A stretch of 64,000 bases of DNA from Liolophura sinensis (taxonomy: Eukaryota; Mollusca; Polyplacophora; Chitonida; Chitonidae): assembly GCF_032854445.1 (NCBI RefSeq), contig NC_088300.1, positions 31,413,608-31,477,607 of the forward strand. Reading direction: 5' to 3'. Made by a program: the position numbers and the translations under genes. This document shows positions 26,796 to 38,037 of this stretch, piece by piece. The stretch's first letter is position 1; the number at the start of each line of letters is the position of its first letter. The notes under the pieces are model-generated. The model was not told the DNA's origin. It saw nothing but the letters and a program-made list of their open reading frames with translations, and searched no databases.

Positions 26796-29675
26796 AAAAA
26801 ATAACCCAAAGGTCTTCCAGAATTTTTTTGACATTTTTTTTTTCTTCCTTTTCATACAAGAAGGTAATTTATTTGTTGATGGAACTATATTGGCATTGCT
26901 TTACTCGATCAATAGGGATCTCAAAAAAAATGATTCATGCAGTATTCCATGGAGCCCATATTGTTTCATGCTTTTTTTTTCTACGTGTTTAGATATTCTT
27001 AAAAGTAGCACTCACGGAAAACTTAACCACATTAGTAAATACGAGCTATTGGTGAATGGTATGTTAACTTCTTAGTAAATGTAACGGATCTTAGCAAATT
27101 TGCCAAGAGTTGCCTTAGAATTAGAATTTCTTTCCTCTAGGGATGAAAAAAATCAAGCGCACGATAACGGTGTCTTTGAATGTGACGCCTAAACTGGCTT
27201 TGCACTGGTATTATAAGTGAGGCCATACAATACAGCCATTCCTGAATACCATACTATATAACAGGTAAATGATTAAGTGACCGTGGTGGCTGTATCAAAA
27301 CCCAGTTAAGCATTACTCATCATTTACAGCGACACGGCAAACAACGAAACACATTGTCAGTGTAAGTATGTTTTTTACGGTGTACTGATCAAGATTACTT
27401 AAACGCTTTCGTGGAAGATTATTCTTAAATCCTATATAAAATTATACAAAGCATACCAAATATACACATTGCTAAGTGTATTTTAATTAAAGCACAGAAA
27501 TCAGCAGCAAATCTTGCCCTATTAATATGTTTGCTTTGAGCTTTAAAACAGTTAAAGAACTAATTTCAACTATGTATGGGCCTATACATCTAAAGTGCCT
27601 GACTAAAGACGTTTTGTATGGACATGCATATGTATGAAAGAGAGCGTGATCAATTACACCAGGGTGTAACTATCCACCATATGAAACTGAGAGAAACTAT
27701 ATGGTACTTGAATGCAGATTAAGTATCCGGAAGATGAGACACTGCGCATGGCAAATGTGATTTCCGGTCACGCCTTACATCTTGGCTTATAACAAAATAC
27801 ACACAAACGTAAGAGACGGGGAGTTTTGCTGGAAGCAGATATACTATATATATTGCATATGTAAGAACTTTGGTCTGTGCTCATAAGTAGAGTATGACGA
27901 CGATGCACTAGCTTATATTAAGGCATAAATAAAGGCGATGCAACCAGACCCATTTTATTTTTAGCTTGCAACGCATAAACACACACAGTCCTAGAATTAA
28001 AAAATATATATACAGTTGATGAGGTTACTTTCAAATATACATGTAGATGGTGGAGTGGTGTGTGTCCTCAGGGTTAAATAATGAGATTAAAGGATTAAAC
28101 AGCTTACTCATAATCAATCATAGAGAAATATAGGGGAGAGAGAAGCAAGACGAAAAAATAAACCATACAATATTTTTTTTCGTGTCCTATGATGTACAGG
28201 CCGGTCGTCTCAGTATAGAAAAGACAAAAACAAATGTTTAACCGCGGTTTTGTAATCTGTACACCCGACCCTAAAATAAATCCCCTGACTCAGACAGGTG
28301 CATGATAATATAGATGACGGACAAACAGAAAGATAGTGGAAGAGTCAAACACTCCAATAATGTTTGTTATATTTAGGTTTTAATATCCGCTTTAGGTTTT
28401 GACCAGCTGTCTAATATTCGTCCCGACACGCATGAAGACCTGCATCAGTCGAATGTGTCACGTGTATATAAATGAGAATTCAGCACCACGAACCAGTTAA
28501 ATGTAGACCAGACATGTGTATATATCTATTTGTCACGTAACGGGATATACCCAATAAATCTAGTTCGTGAAAATATGTGATCACCAGTATACTGAGTACA
28601 AAAGAAGACAAATATAAGCCTTTTTGTTTATTATTTACAAGCATTCTTAGATCGCCGTGATTTCGCTTATTTCAAAGCACAAATGTAAAAATATGTATTG
28701 ATTTAAATCACGGTATATTTCTTCTACATTTAAAACTAGGTTGTTTAAAACATATTGCAATTAGTATGATTATCAATACTGAAGGACTGTCGTTTTCCCA
28801 GTAAGTATTACAACTTGAACTCGTGTGATTTTTGAAAATTTCTCATTATTTTAGTATACACTCCATGCATCGTGTTTAGCTTTGTCTTTACGTCAGTCTT
28901 CAGTTTATACAAGGGTAAAACAATTTACGCAGTGCAAGAATTGTACAGGCTTTCATGCTGTCTTGACTGCTATAGGATGTAGTGTGATATACCCTCAGGA
29001 ATGTAAACATCCCCTTAAAGGGGAAGCTTTAATATAGGCTTGAGAAAAACTCCTATTTCATAATACTTAAGCTTTCATAATGCTTAATACAGAAGCATTA
29101 ATTAATTATTACAGGATGTGTTTTTATCATATAGTACAGCCGATATATTGCCAAATTAATGTTTCAAATGTCATGTTTATGATTTTACCTTGTATATCCT
29201 CTTATTCACAAGCCACAGATTTTTTCTTGTCATGAATTAGACGATCAACCAGTCAAAAGCACCTTCACATATAAAATGTAAATCTTTCCTGTTTTTAAAT
29301 TTGTGAAAATATGAAATGCACTCGCTGTGGAGGGCACTGAACATTTATGTGTAAGGAAAACATTGGTTGAAATGTGAGCCCTTGCCAGTACTTTCTTCTA
29401 CGTACAGTAATACATGTAAACCGTATACCCTGCTTTGTTTTCTCCTCCAGGACGTCTCTGCTGGTGCATGCGCACAATCGCCTCTTGATTTAGTGACAAA
29501 GCAGTCATACGAAAAACGATTTACGACTATTATTTGCTCAGGTATATAAATGTGTACTTCTGTTCCTTTACTATGATCTGTTACTACACATGTACTGTGT
29601 ACACAGCATATGCCATTGGCGTACTGTGTACTGCATGAGAAATAACTAATAATTTATAGGTGTTTTGTGTTCATT

Positions 29676-29835
29676 TTGACTTCATATTGGGAGTTAAGAG
29701 TTTCTTAGAGACGTGTACTTACCCGCCTATAGTTAATTAATATAAATGTATCCATTTGACTTCATATTGGGAGTTAAGAGTTTCTTAGAGATGTGTACTT
29801 ACCCGCCTATAGTTAATTAATATAAATGTATCCAT
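29676..29835. repeat. 80-bp tandem duplication
   Basis: Units 29676-29755 and 29756-29835 differ at one base (GACGTG versus GATGTG). This is a very recent duplication of non-coding sequence. Confidence 0.95.
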
Positions 29836-30088
29836 TTGTGCTAGGTACCGTACACACGCCTGAATGGTTCGCATTCATCCGGCCGATTATATTTTATGTA
29901 CATGCCAATACACCTTATCGAAGCGAAAGTGTTTCTCTCTGTCACTGTTATGTGGGTGTAAAAAAGTAATACATGAAAGGGAAAATGTTGTGTTTAACGT
30001 AAGAAATGGATAGATTTCAACGCATAGTCCAACTGTATAGCACAGGTTCAGCACGGTATTTTTAAGAGTGGAAAGGGTTCGGAATTGA

Positions 30089-30237
30089 TTTTTTTTTTTT
30101 TGATTGGTGTTTTACGCCGTACTCAAGAATATTTCACTTATACGACGGCGGCCAGCATTATGGTGGGTGGAAACCGGGCACAGCCCGGGGGAAACCCACG
30201 ACCATCCGCAGGTTGCTGGCAGACCTTCCCACTTACT
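30089..30237 (-). mobile_element. SINE family A, 5'-truncated, with 13-bp target-site duplication
   Basis: The perfect 13-mer GGTTCGGAATTGA at 30076-30088 and 30238-30250 flanks a T-run (the A-tail on the minus strand) and the family core GCCGTACTCAAGAATATTTC...GGGAAACCCACGACCATCCG. The tRNA-like head is missing. Confidence 0.9.
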
Positions 30238-30349
30238 GGTTCGGAATTGAGGTATGCTAATACCGCATATCTCCAGGACCACTGTGCTGGCACCGTGTAC
30301 GGAGGGTGGAGACAGAACAGCACAAACTGCATCATCTTGTCTTATTTTC

Positions 30350-30545
30350 TGATTTATTTGAATGGAGTTTAGCGCCTTATTTAAGAACTTTCTACTTATA
30401 CTACATGAGAGCCAGCAATTCACCAAAACTTTGGCAAGTTACTAAGAGTTACTGGCGAACTCTCCCACTTGTAGAATACGCCTTTGTTTATGGAAGGCAA
30501 GTGGTGGTCAGCGATTTTCTTGCAAGACCACACAAGAGAGCGCAG
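30350..30545 (-). mobile_element. SINE family A copy, diverged
   Basis: TTTAGCGCCTTATTTAAGAA...TTATACTACATGAGAGCCAG and CTCCCACTTGTAG follow the layout of the copy at 30089, with heavy divergence. Confidence 0.5.
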
Positions 30546-30805
30546 TAGACAGTTCGTTGCCATGTGGAAATAAGCCCGGGGAACAATAAAAACCAGGGAA
30601 TCTAGAAAATTCCCTGCCCAAGGATGGGGCTGGACCCACGTATGGTGTGACCAATAGCAATTGGAAGCCAAGCTCCTAGACCCATGGCCCCATCCATCGG
30701 CCCTGCTACACCCAGTATCTCTCTTGAGACGGCTGGACCACCGGAAAGTCCGCATCATACTTCTTGCCTGCAGCCAAACACCAGCTGGTGGTAAAGTCAA
30801 CAGGA

Positions 30806-30890
30806 GGGGGAGGGGTCAGTGTGGGTGGGGGGGGGAGTAGCACAATACAGGGACGGGGCCGGGAAGGGTGGGGAATGGGTGGTGGAAGAA
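30806..30890 (+). other. G-rich, quadruplex-capable stretch
   Basis: Several runs of three to nine G with short spacers. Confidence 0.6.
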
Positions 30891-33800
30891 TTCCTGCAGA
30901 TTTCTAACATGGTGAAGCTATCGTATAGCTTAACTGGATAGAGTAGCCGAACTGACCAGAGAACACGCAATTTGTTTCCAATATACAAACCATATCATCG
31001 TGCTCTGAGATACACAAACCTTATCTTGACCTTAACTGTGACTGTGCATATGTTGCAAAAACGGTCTATAAACCGTACGTCCCATGTGTAAACAATTAAT
31101 AAACAATATATTACATGATTTATTACATCATTCAAAAAGGGGCATATATGATTTTCTTGTGCAATTGCAGTGATGATTACACTGCAACTATATATGCCAT
31201 ATATTAACTCTGTGCAGTTTAGTTTACACGTATATATGTGTAGAACAAGTTCGTGTTGATGGAAGCTGATGCAAAATGCATTACATTCAGATTATTATGC
31301 GTTTTCCAACAATTGTTTCAACAAACATTGTTTCAGCATAACATTTACCTGTAATTTCTAAAAACAAGTCTTTGGTGCTAATATAAGCCGACATTGAATC
31401 TGGTAGTGTATGTAGTATTACGTATATAGTTTAGTTCGCCCCCCTCTAGCGCCTCATGTAACCAGCAGTAGGTAAATAGCAGTATGAGTCATAGGTACTT
31501 TTACCCACTGTCCATGAACCAGTTGCATCTAGCCTATCACGTAAATCGATTCTTGGCATACTTCCCTCTCAGTTGAGCCTGTCTTGTACCATTATAGAGT
31601 ATACACAGCCTTCAGTGCGCTTGCGCGTGTAGATCGAATTGTCATTGCATATCGGATGCAAACTATACAGGCTGACAAACGCAGAGCTTTGGAATATCGA
31701 GTTAGTCAGACTGCTTATGTAAACCTGGAGAGACAACCATTGTATAGTATAAATAAAAGTGATCCGTAATTCCTGGTGAGGTTGCCTAGCGTGGATAAAC
31801 AACTTGTGGTGACAAATAGATGTGTATATGTACTGCATCTATGATCAACAACTCTGCTTTGCTCTATGTGCGGAGGGGGGATTCACAGTTTATGTTTTAG
31901 TGAACTGTCAACATTTCTTTTTCCCCAAGTGCGTGATGAAAAGGGATTGAGGGGCGGGTGGGGATGGGGGGGGGGGATGGTTTGGGATTGAACATTCGTT
32001 GCCGATCTACTCACAAGAAGAGGAGACAAGAAAATCATCGTAAATAATAAGCATTCATATATCATGATTTCATGTGTACTTCTGTGAACATGGCATGTTA
32101 TTATTTATTCAATTTAATTACATGTAATCGAGTACGGCGTAACATACCAGTCAAATAAAATAAATACATTCATTTATTTGTTATTTAACGACAAACACTA
32201 GAATTTTTTGCCTATACGATGGAGCTCAGTTTTATTGGGGGAGGAAACCACTTGTCCAGCGTGAACAACGGACCCTTGAGCAAGTTGCAAGTTAACTTTT
32301 CCACGTGTGACATACTGGTATAAACATCACTTGTGGAAGACAAGTGGTCTTTAGCTAACGTTTAGGAGTGCTCAAATGGTGCCACTCGTGGATTAAGTAG
32401 ACATTCAGCTATACCATTGTGGGTTTGCATATAATAGGTAACGGTATCTATAAATATAAAAATACTTGCATATCCAGTTGAGCGTATTCTAATATACAGA
32501 AAGAGGACGTGTTACAAAAATTCAAACATACCTGCTGAAATTTGTTAAACGATTAGATATTAAATAACTACAGATATGTAGTTCAGGTATATTCACCTTA
32601 ATGCTGACAATCACAGATTTTCCCCATGGCTGAAATACTGCTTGTGTGGCGTTGGCCCCAATCATTCATTCGTCAGTGACAGAATGAACAAGGGCACGTG
32701 ATGGTAGACTGATCACAAATAGCCAGTCAGAAAAACTGGGCTGAGTCAGAGATATATGTTCTTAAGGCGAGAAAATTTGAATAACCTAAATGAATGAATG
32801 TTCAGTAGACTTTATGAATATCCATTAAGCAAAACTTAAAACGCAGCTAAGACACATGCGTTGGCGTATGGTTTTATTCCGAATATAATGACCATTTTGT
32901 TCGTAGTGTCTTAAGTCATCGAATCCACTTTGGTGCTGTTATGACTAATGCTATACCCTGTTTGGTATTTTATTACACCCGGTGCACGAGGACTTCAAAG
33001 GGTGGAAACCTACAGGTATGGAGCTGTAATAAAAAGACTTGACGTCCTACAGAATTGGACGGTTTATGTACCATAAAACCCCCGAATGATCGTTTTGTAG
33101 TTACACAATGTTTATCGACATCGAAAGGACTATACCAAACATATACATGACCTTCATGCACCCAAATATAGGTGGAGTTCTTATATGACTTGAATATCAT
33201 ATAAAATGAATGACTGTTATAGTTGTCAACTGACAGTCATACGTCTACTCATTTGAATGGCAATAAATCAGAGAAACCTTATCGCTGTTTTATGGTCCAG
33301 GTAATTTTCTGTATCCACAGGTAGTCAGTCAAGTGTCATTTAAACACAGCTAAAATACCAAGACTGAGTATCAAGGTATTGTCGTACAGACACGACGGGG
33401 TAAATCTGCATCGGTAGTAGATATTCAAAGCGTATAGGGACTGAACGATTAAGGTACTGAAAATAAGAAATATCGATAAAGCAACTCCATGTATTAGCAA
33501 GTCGTCTCAAAACATACATTTTGATTTGTAACAAAGTTTTCGCAATAATATTTTATTTATCTCTCCTGTGTTTCTTAATATTCTGGTGTTTTTTAACTTC
33601 ATCTCACACCTGCTCATTTTTTTATATTAAGAGCAAAGTTATTGCCATGAATATATCTGGACGGCGTTTATATATACAACACTACATCATTTCAAAATAG
33701 CAAAAGGTGAAAGTGCAACAACCTAAAAGTGCAACGGTATGCATTTCTAAGGAAGTGAAATGCTGCCAAAATATGGAGTATTGGTAGCCTTAGACCCACA

Positions 33801-34015
33801 TGCTCTATTTCCGGTCGTATTCAACAGACCTACTTGTGTCATTCATGACGAATCGATGGTGCCGATTCAGCTCCTTTTATTTACATATGCAGTTCTGAAA
33901 TTGATTTTACGTGGAGTAGTTATAGTTTCACCTGAATAAACAAGTGACGTTGAACGGCTCTGTGTATAAGTTGTGTTTGACGTGGAGATACTATCTTGCC
34001 TCCCCCACAATTGGC
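30891..34015. other. Intergenic flank of the retrotransposon
   Basis: A G-rich tract (31950-31980) and SINE tails (32128-32340) are the only structures seen. Confidence 0.55.
32128..32340. mobile_element. Two SINE tails facing each other
   Basis: ATCGAGTACGGCGTAACATA (+ tail, 32128-32160) abuts TTTGTTATTTAACGACAAAC (- tail) and GAGGAAACCACTTGTCCAGC. The AACTTTTCCACGTGTGACAT end resembles 188-210. Confidence 0.55.
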
Positions 34016-34084
34016 ACTGTATAGAAAAGGTTTCAACTCCTTACCCTTCTATAACTCAATTCTTGTTACTATCCTTCTGAAAAA

Positions 34085-34147
34085 CTGGACAACACAGAAT
34101 TGTTGGATCAGCGAGATATATTTCTTTATAGCAGTCAGTTTTAATCT
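34085..34147 (-). repeat. 63-bp internal LTR repeat, copy without donor
   Basis: CTGGACAACACAGAATTGTT and the following 43 bases recur exactly at 34356-34418. On the element strand this copy ends ...TGTCCAG and continues TTTTTCAG. The second copy continues GTAAGC. Both are duplicated again in the 5' LTR (40973-41035 and 41244-41306). Confidence 0.95.
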
Positions 34148-34287
34148 CTTTTTACAATTCAAAATTCTATACAGTTATACATCACACCACAGAGCAATAA
34201 GCCTGCATATCAAAAACAAGGTTACGTACAGTTGTACTAATACATACATAAAATCAAGTGAAACCAATTATTATTAATTTCCAGTCT

Positions 34288-34635
34288 TCAAGAATATAAA
34301 AAACACATTGCGACAGTACATACGTGTAGCATCATATTCAAGATAAATTGCTTACCTGGACAACACAGAATTGTTGGATCAGCGAGATATATTTCTTTAT
34401 AGCAGTCAGTTTTAATCTGACGTACTGTTTCGACTTCGGGTTTATATCTACTGTCCAACAATGCATTGCAGTCCAGGTGGTCTAGGTTGAGCTGGTTGAC
34501 AACTACAGGTAGTTCCTCTCGTGTAACCAGAACCGGTCCTACTAGATGCGAGTGCCAGGTGTACTCCGTAGGTGGTTCACACATGAATAGGCCTGTCTGC
34601 AGCTGCCAGCCGACCAAGCTGTTACCCTTGCGCAA
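34288..34635 (-). CDS. Sense ORF inside the LTR (3' copy; 115 codons; function unknown)
   Basis: An open frame on the element strand lies wholly inside the LTR and is repeated at 41176-41523. The listed start is a TTG; the first ATG is Met18 (LFMCEPP). Residues 18-95 hold several Cys. At codon 95 (CCPG) the nucleotide sequence is TGTCCAG|GTAAGC, a consensus splice donor with exon end 34356. The frame may therefore be an exon of a spliced transcript, not a free-standing gene. I recognise no domain. It could also be chance, but the donor makes it worth listing. Confidence 0.35.
   Translation of the reverse strand: MRKGNSLVGWQLQTGLFMCEPPTEYTWHSHLVGPVLVTREELPVVVNQLNLDHLDCNALLDSRYKPEVETVRQIKTDCYKEIYLADPTILCCPGKQFILNMMLHVCTVAMCFLYS
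34356..34418 (-). repeat. 63-bp internal LTR repeat, copy ending at a splice donor
   Basis: Exact copy of 34085-34147, 271 bp away. Its element-strand end coincides with CAG|GTAAG, so the repeat boundary equals a predicted exon end. Confidence 0.95.
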
Positions 34636-34936
34636 TAATTAAGCGTCATACTGAGCAATGTAAACAATAGTGTCAGATGCCATAACTTGATTGAATATAT
34701 CAACTCTACAAATGGACAAAGATATAGATAAAAGAGACAAGAAGGTTATTTAATATAATTCATAATACTAAGTTAAGCTATATGTACACGATATTTTAAA
34801 AACAAAAGAAAACAGTTACTTTATCCATCTGTGCTGTTTATACTTTATAGAAGGATCAATACCATCCTTAATATTATCCGTCCACTTAAAAGATATTTGC
34901 TCCGCAAATATAACGAACTAAGCGTCCCTTGTCCAG

Positions 34937-34987
34937 TGAGAGAAAAAAAAAAAAAAAAGGAAAATATATATATATATATATATATAT
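34937..34987. repeat. A-run and (AT)n microsatellite inside the retrotransposon
   Basis: A 16-base A-run followed by about 13 AT repeats, between the third ORF and the 3' LTR. Being internal to a young element, it is either a conserved part of the family or a fast-changing tract. Confidence 0.9.
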
Positions 34988-35139
34988 ACTATTTACAGGC
35001 GACATCATAGATATACAAATCAATTTAGAATAAATCCTAAGAACAGGAATTTAACAATAAACCAACTGATAATTGCACAATATAAAACTACCCGTGTAGT
35101 CTTGGACATACTCATATCTGTTTTCTGGATTGCTAATAT

Positions 35140-36234
35140 TTAAGCGAGCATCGGTATGATTGATTTGTAATCTCCGTTTGATGCATCGTGAGATTGGACA
35201 GTTTGCCAGGATCGTTGAAGGGCTGTTAAATACCCTTGATGTTGAACAACTAAATAAGCGATAAAGGGTTTGCTTATTATTCGTTTTACTTGAAATGCTG
35301 TCCATGGTCGTAAAGGAATTGACATTGGGACTTCGATTTCTCTATCAGAGAGACGATTGATAATACGAAAACCAACTACAGAAAAATGTAACGTTTGCAC
35401 AATTTGGCCCTTTACAGCGATATCGGAAATATCGTTTGGATAAATGATATCAGTATGTGAGAGGCAGAGCGGAATACTCGCAAGCGGAACCATGCAACAC
35501 TGGCACCCGGAAGTTATCTCTAAGAGAATTGTAGAACGATGGTTCTTCCGTTGAGACTTTATTAAAAATATAATAAGGGTACACGTTTGAATAATTAATA
35601 TGGCCGTTATCCAATAGTGATATGCGTTTTCATCCACTGGGGTTTCGGACGTTGTATCTGGATGGATGGTGGTAGCTTTAAAATAGCGGAAGGTTGGAAG
35701 TATTACATCCGCTGTTGCCTGTTGTGTTTGCAATAGTAAAATCAAGGCAGTAAGTGCTCTCATTCTGATAAATGTCCAAATAAATGCTAATATTGCTAGA
35801 CTTGCGAGAGCAGATGATGTTAATGCTAAAATGGACGTTGTGTCCATCCATGATGACTCAATATGTGCGTCACCAGATAAAATGGGTTCTGCCAAATGTC
35901 TAAATACCATTGCGTTTCTTTTGGCACTTTCTGCCATGCGCGCTAAGCTTAGGTGGCTCCGTTGGTCAGCAGCAAGCATAGTAGAGAACGTGTTTAGCCA
36001 GAATTCCTTACCCATAGTAAGTGTCCCCTGTTTTACAAACAAGACACCATAATTCAACCTCTGAATTATATCTATATCCTTATCCGTTGGGTTGGCCAAA
36101 ATTGGTCTTGTAAATAGTATCAGGAGCAGAAGAAGTCTCAGCACCGGGTTCATCCAAGTCCTTATGGAGAACAGAATGAAGAGAGAGATATGTAGTTTGA
36201 GTGCGAGAATTGGAAATGTAGTGATCAAGTACAT
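35140..36234 (-). CDS. Third ORF of the retrotransposon: multi-pass membrane protein (env position)
   Basis: 364 codons from an ATG, 222 nt downstream of pol and 266 nt before the 3' LTR. A hydrophobic N-terminus (about 31-46, LRLLLLLILFTRPILA) resembles a signal peptide. Further hydrophobic spans lie at about 134-156, 159-170 and 207-226. There are few cysteines (218, 244, 246, 247, 257). I see no furin-type RXKR site and no fusion-peptide pattern, so calling it an envelope glycoprotein rests on position and membrane character only. It may be expressed from a spliced RNA: a pyrimidine tract and AG lie just upstream. The family is not recognised. Confidence 0.6.
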   Translation of the reverse strand: MYLITTFPILALKLHISLFILFSIRTWMNPVLRLLLLLILFTRPILANPTDKDIDIIQRLNYGVLFVKQGTLTMGKEFWLNTFSTMLAADQRSHLSLARMAESAKRNAMVFRHLAEPILSGDAHIESSWMDTTSILALTSSALASLAILAFIWTFIRMRALTALILLLQTQQATADVILPTFRYFKATTIHPDTTSETPVDENAYHYWITAILIIQTCTLIIFLIKSQRKNHRSTILLEITSGCQCCMVPLASIPLCLSHTDIIYPNDISDIAVKGQIVQTLHFSVVGFRIINRLSDREIEVPMSIPLRPWTAFQVKRIISKPFIAYLVVQHQGYLTALQRSWQTVQSHDASNGDYKSIIPMLA

Positions 36235-36243
36235 TTCCTAGCA

Positions 36244-36297
36244 CTAACAGTTGCCATCAAACCACATATGAAGAGGAGGGAAGAGAGAGCAGAGAAA
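36244..36297 (-). promoter_or_regulatory. Putative 3' splice site upstream of the third ORF
   Basis: On the element strand a pyrimidine-rich stretch (36297-36270, with CTCTCTCTTCCCTCCTCTTC) is followed by the first AG at TGTTAG| (36244), 10 nt before the third ORF's ATG. This fits retrovirus-like production of a subgenomic mRNA from the LTR donor. Inferred from motif only. Confidence 0.4.
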
Positions 36298-36456
36298 TGG
36301 CGCCAACCTAAATGAACCGGATACAAGACCTCCATAGCTGCTGTACTACATATCTGAACCTTCCATTAGCCAATCAACTGAACTGGTACTGGAGTTTACT
36401 AGTTCCTTTGTTACTAGTATAAAACGAGTTAAAAGTTATAGGCGAGCAACCGTAGC

Positions 36457-37837
36457 TTACTTACGAAAGTGCCTGTATGGCCGTTTCCGCCTTCGACCAG
36501 TTTTTGTTCTCGTTATGTGAAACATTTGTTTCGGTTTTTCAGATATATCTTTTTCTTCTACCCATGAGTTTTCAGGGTGTTTGTACCATTTCACGAGATA
36601 AAATCTTTTGCCATTTGACCATTTCATTTTCAGCAATTTATCCACTCGGTACCATTGATCATTGTTTTGGTTTTCACCTGTGTCTTGTGTTTGTTTACTA
36701 CCTACCTTGGGAGCATTTGTCGCCAGGTCATCCGTTATTTGTTCCTTGTTCTCTCTACAGGGTTGTTGAAATGGTTCAACTCTATCCATTGGGTCATGAT
36801 AGTGCTTAATGCGATTTGCATGTATCCTTGACTTTACAAGGGAGTCATCCGCCCTTTTACGGAGCTTGTAGGTGTGATTCTCACCAACATCCACTATATA
36901 ATATGGACCGATAAATTTTGGACATAACTTCGGGGATAGTCCTTTCCTTGATTTATGTGAAGTCATGAGCACCAAGTCACCTACCTTAAAGTTAGGGAGG
37001 GCTGCTTTCTTGTCATAGCGTTGTTTGCTTTTTAGATGAGCTTCTTTGGTGTTCTTTGCTGCTATATCTCTTGCAACTTTTAACTGGTCCATTACTTCTG
37101 TTACATGCTGTTTTGTAACACGAGGCAGAGTATCTCTAGGCAACATGGTTGTGTCGAATGGCAGATTCATTTCCTTGCCGAACAACATGCGATATGGAGA
37201 AATTTGAGTGGAATTCATACATGGTGACATCCGAAAGGACATCATGATGCAAGGAAGTAATGCTGGCCAATTGGAGTGAGTGTCGTCACAATAGGCACGA
37301 AGAGCAGACAAAATGGAACTATTTGTTCGCTCACAGGCAGCATTAGTCTGGGGGTGGTAGGAACTAGTTTTGACGTGGGTAACTTGAAACATTTCACATA
37401 TGGCGGCAATCAAGGACGACATGAAGTTTGTTCCCCTGTCTGAAACTAGTGTGTTTGGGGCACCATAGCGACAAACTATTTCTTCGAACAGAACTTTTGC
37501 AACTTCAGTAGCCTCTTGCGATTTCAAAGGGAAGGCCTCCGTCCAGTGCGATGCACTATCGACAACGAGAAGGATGTGTTTAAATCCTTCGGGAGACTCT
37601 GTTAGAGGACCCATAAAATCAATATGCATTCGCTGGAAGACATCAACAACTGGCATAGATATAAGAGGGGCTGCCTTTGCTGTTCGAGATTGCTTACTTC
37701 TTTGACAAGCATCACACGATTTGACGTAATCATATGTGTCTTGATACATTCTCGGCCAGTAGTATCTCATGCGCAGTGCTTCGTACGTACGCTGGGGACC
37801 ATAGTGACATCCACCTGCCTTCGAGTCATGAAAAGAC
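36457..37837 (-). CDS. pol: pol, C-terminal part: integrase with GPY/F module and chromodomain
   Basis: The frame is open from the gap edge at 37837. It starts within the HHCC zinc finger (FHD, CHYG, then C19 and C22 counted from the internal ATG at 37770). The DDE core has D51 (HIDFMGP), D111 (VSDRGTNF) and E147 (ACERTN). A GPY/F module (KFIGPYYIVD, 285-294) follows, then a chromodomain at about 371-410 (YRVDKLL, GKRFYLVKW, SWVEEKDI) and an Arg/Lys-rich tail. Integrase inserts the cDNA; chromodomains in such elements can steer insertion to marked chromatin. No stop or frameshift is visible. Confidence 0.94.
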
Positions 37838-38037
37838 NNNNNNNNNNNNNNNNNNNNNNNNNNNNNNNNNNNNNNNNNNNNNNNNNNNNNNNNNNNNNNN
37901 NNNNNNNNNNNNNNNNNNNNNNNNNNNNNNNNNNNNNNNNNNNNNNNNNNNNNNNNNNNNNNNNNNNNNNNNNNNNNNNNNNNNNNNNNNNNNNNNNNNN
38001 NNNNNNNNNNNNNNNNNNNNNNNNNNNNNNNNNNNNN
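37838..38037. other. Assembly gap of 200 N inside pol
   Basis: Exactly 200 N. The missing part lies between the start of the RNase H region and the integrase zinc finger, which normally needs several hundred bp more than this, so the gap length is probably a placeholder. Confidence 0.98.

Larger units (their letters stand above)
19581..29675. other. Intergenic; no gene seen
   Basis: Contains one SINE tail (25571-25650) and a CA microsatellite. Scattered ORFs up to 123 codons (20758-21129) have no recognisable domain. Confidence 0.55.
34020..34873 (-). repeat. 3' LTR
   Basis: Reading both LTRs side by side I found no difference over 854 bp. On the element strand it starts TATTAAGGATGG and ends CCTTTTCTATA. 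A TATAAAG lies 25-31 bp from its start (34843-34849), and ATTAAA hexamers could serve as poly(A) signals. It contains a 63-bp internal repeat and a sense ORF. The purine-rich tract expected just upstream is weak. Confidence 0.93.

Noticed and set aside
34020-34277. Plus-strand ORFs in and near the LTRs (33996-34277, 40848-41165)
   Set aside because: Antisense to the element; repeated only because the LTR is repeated.
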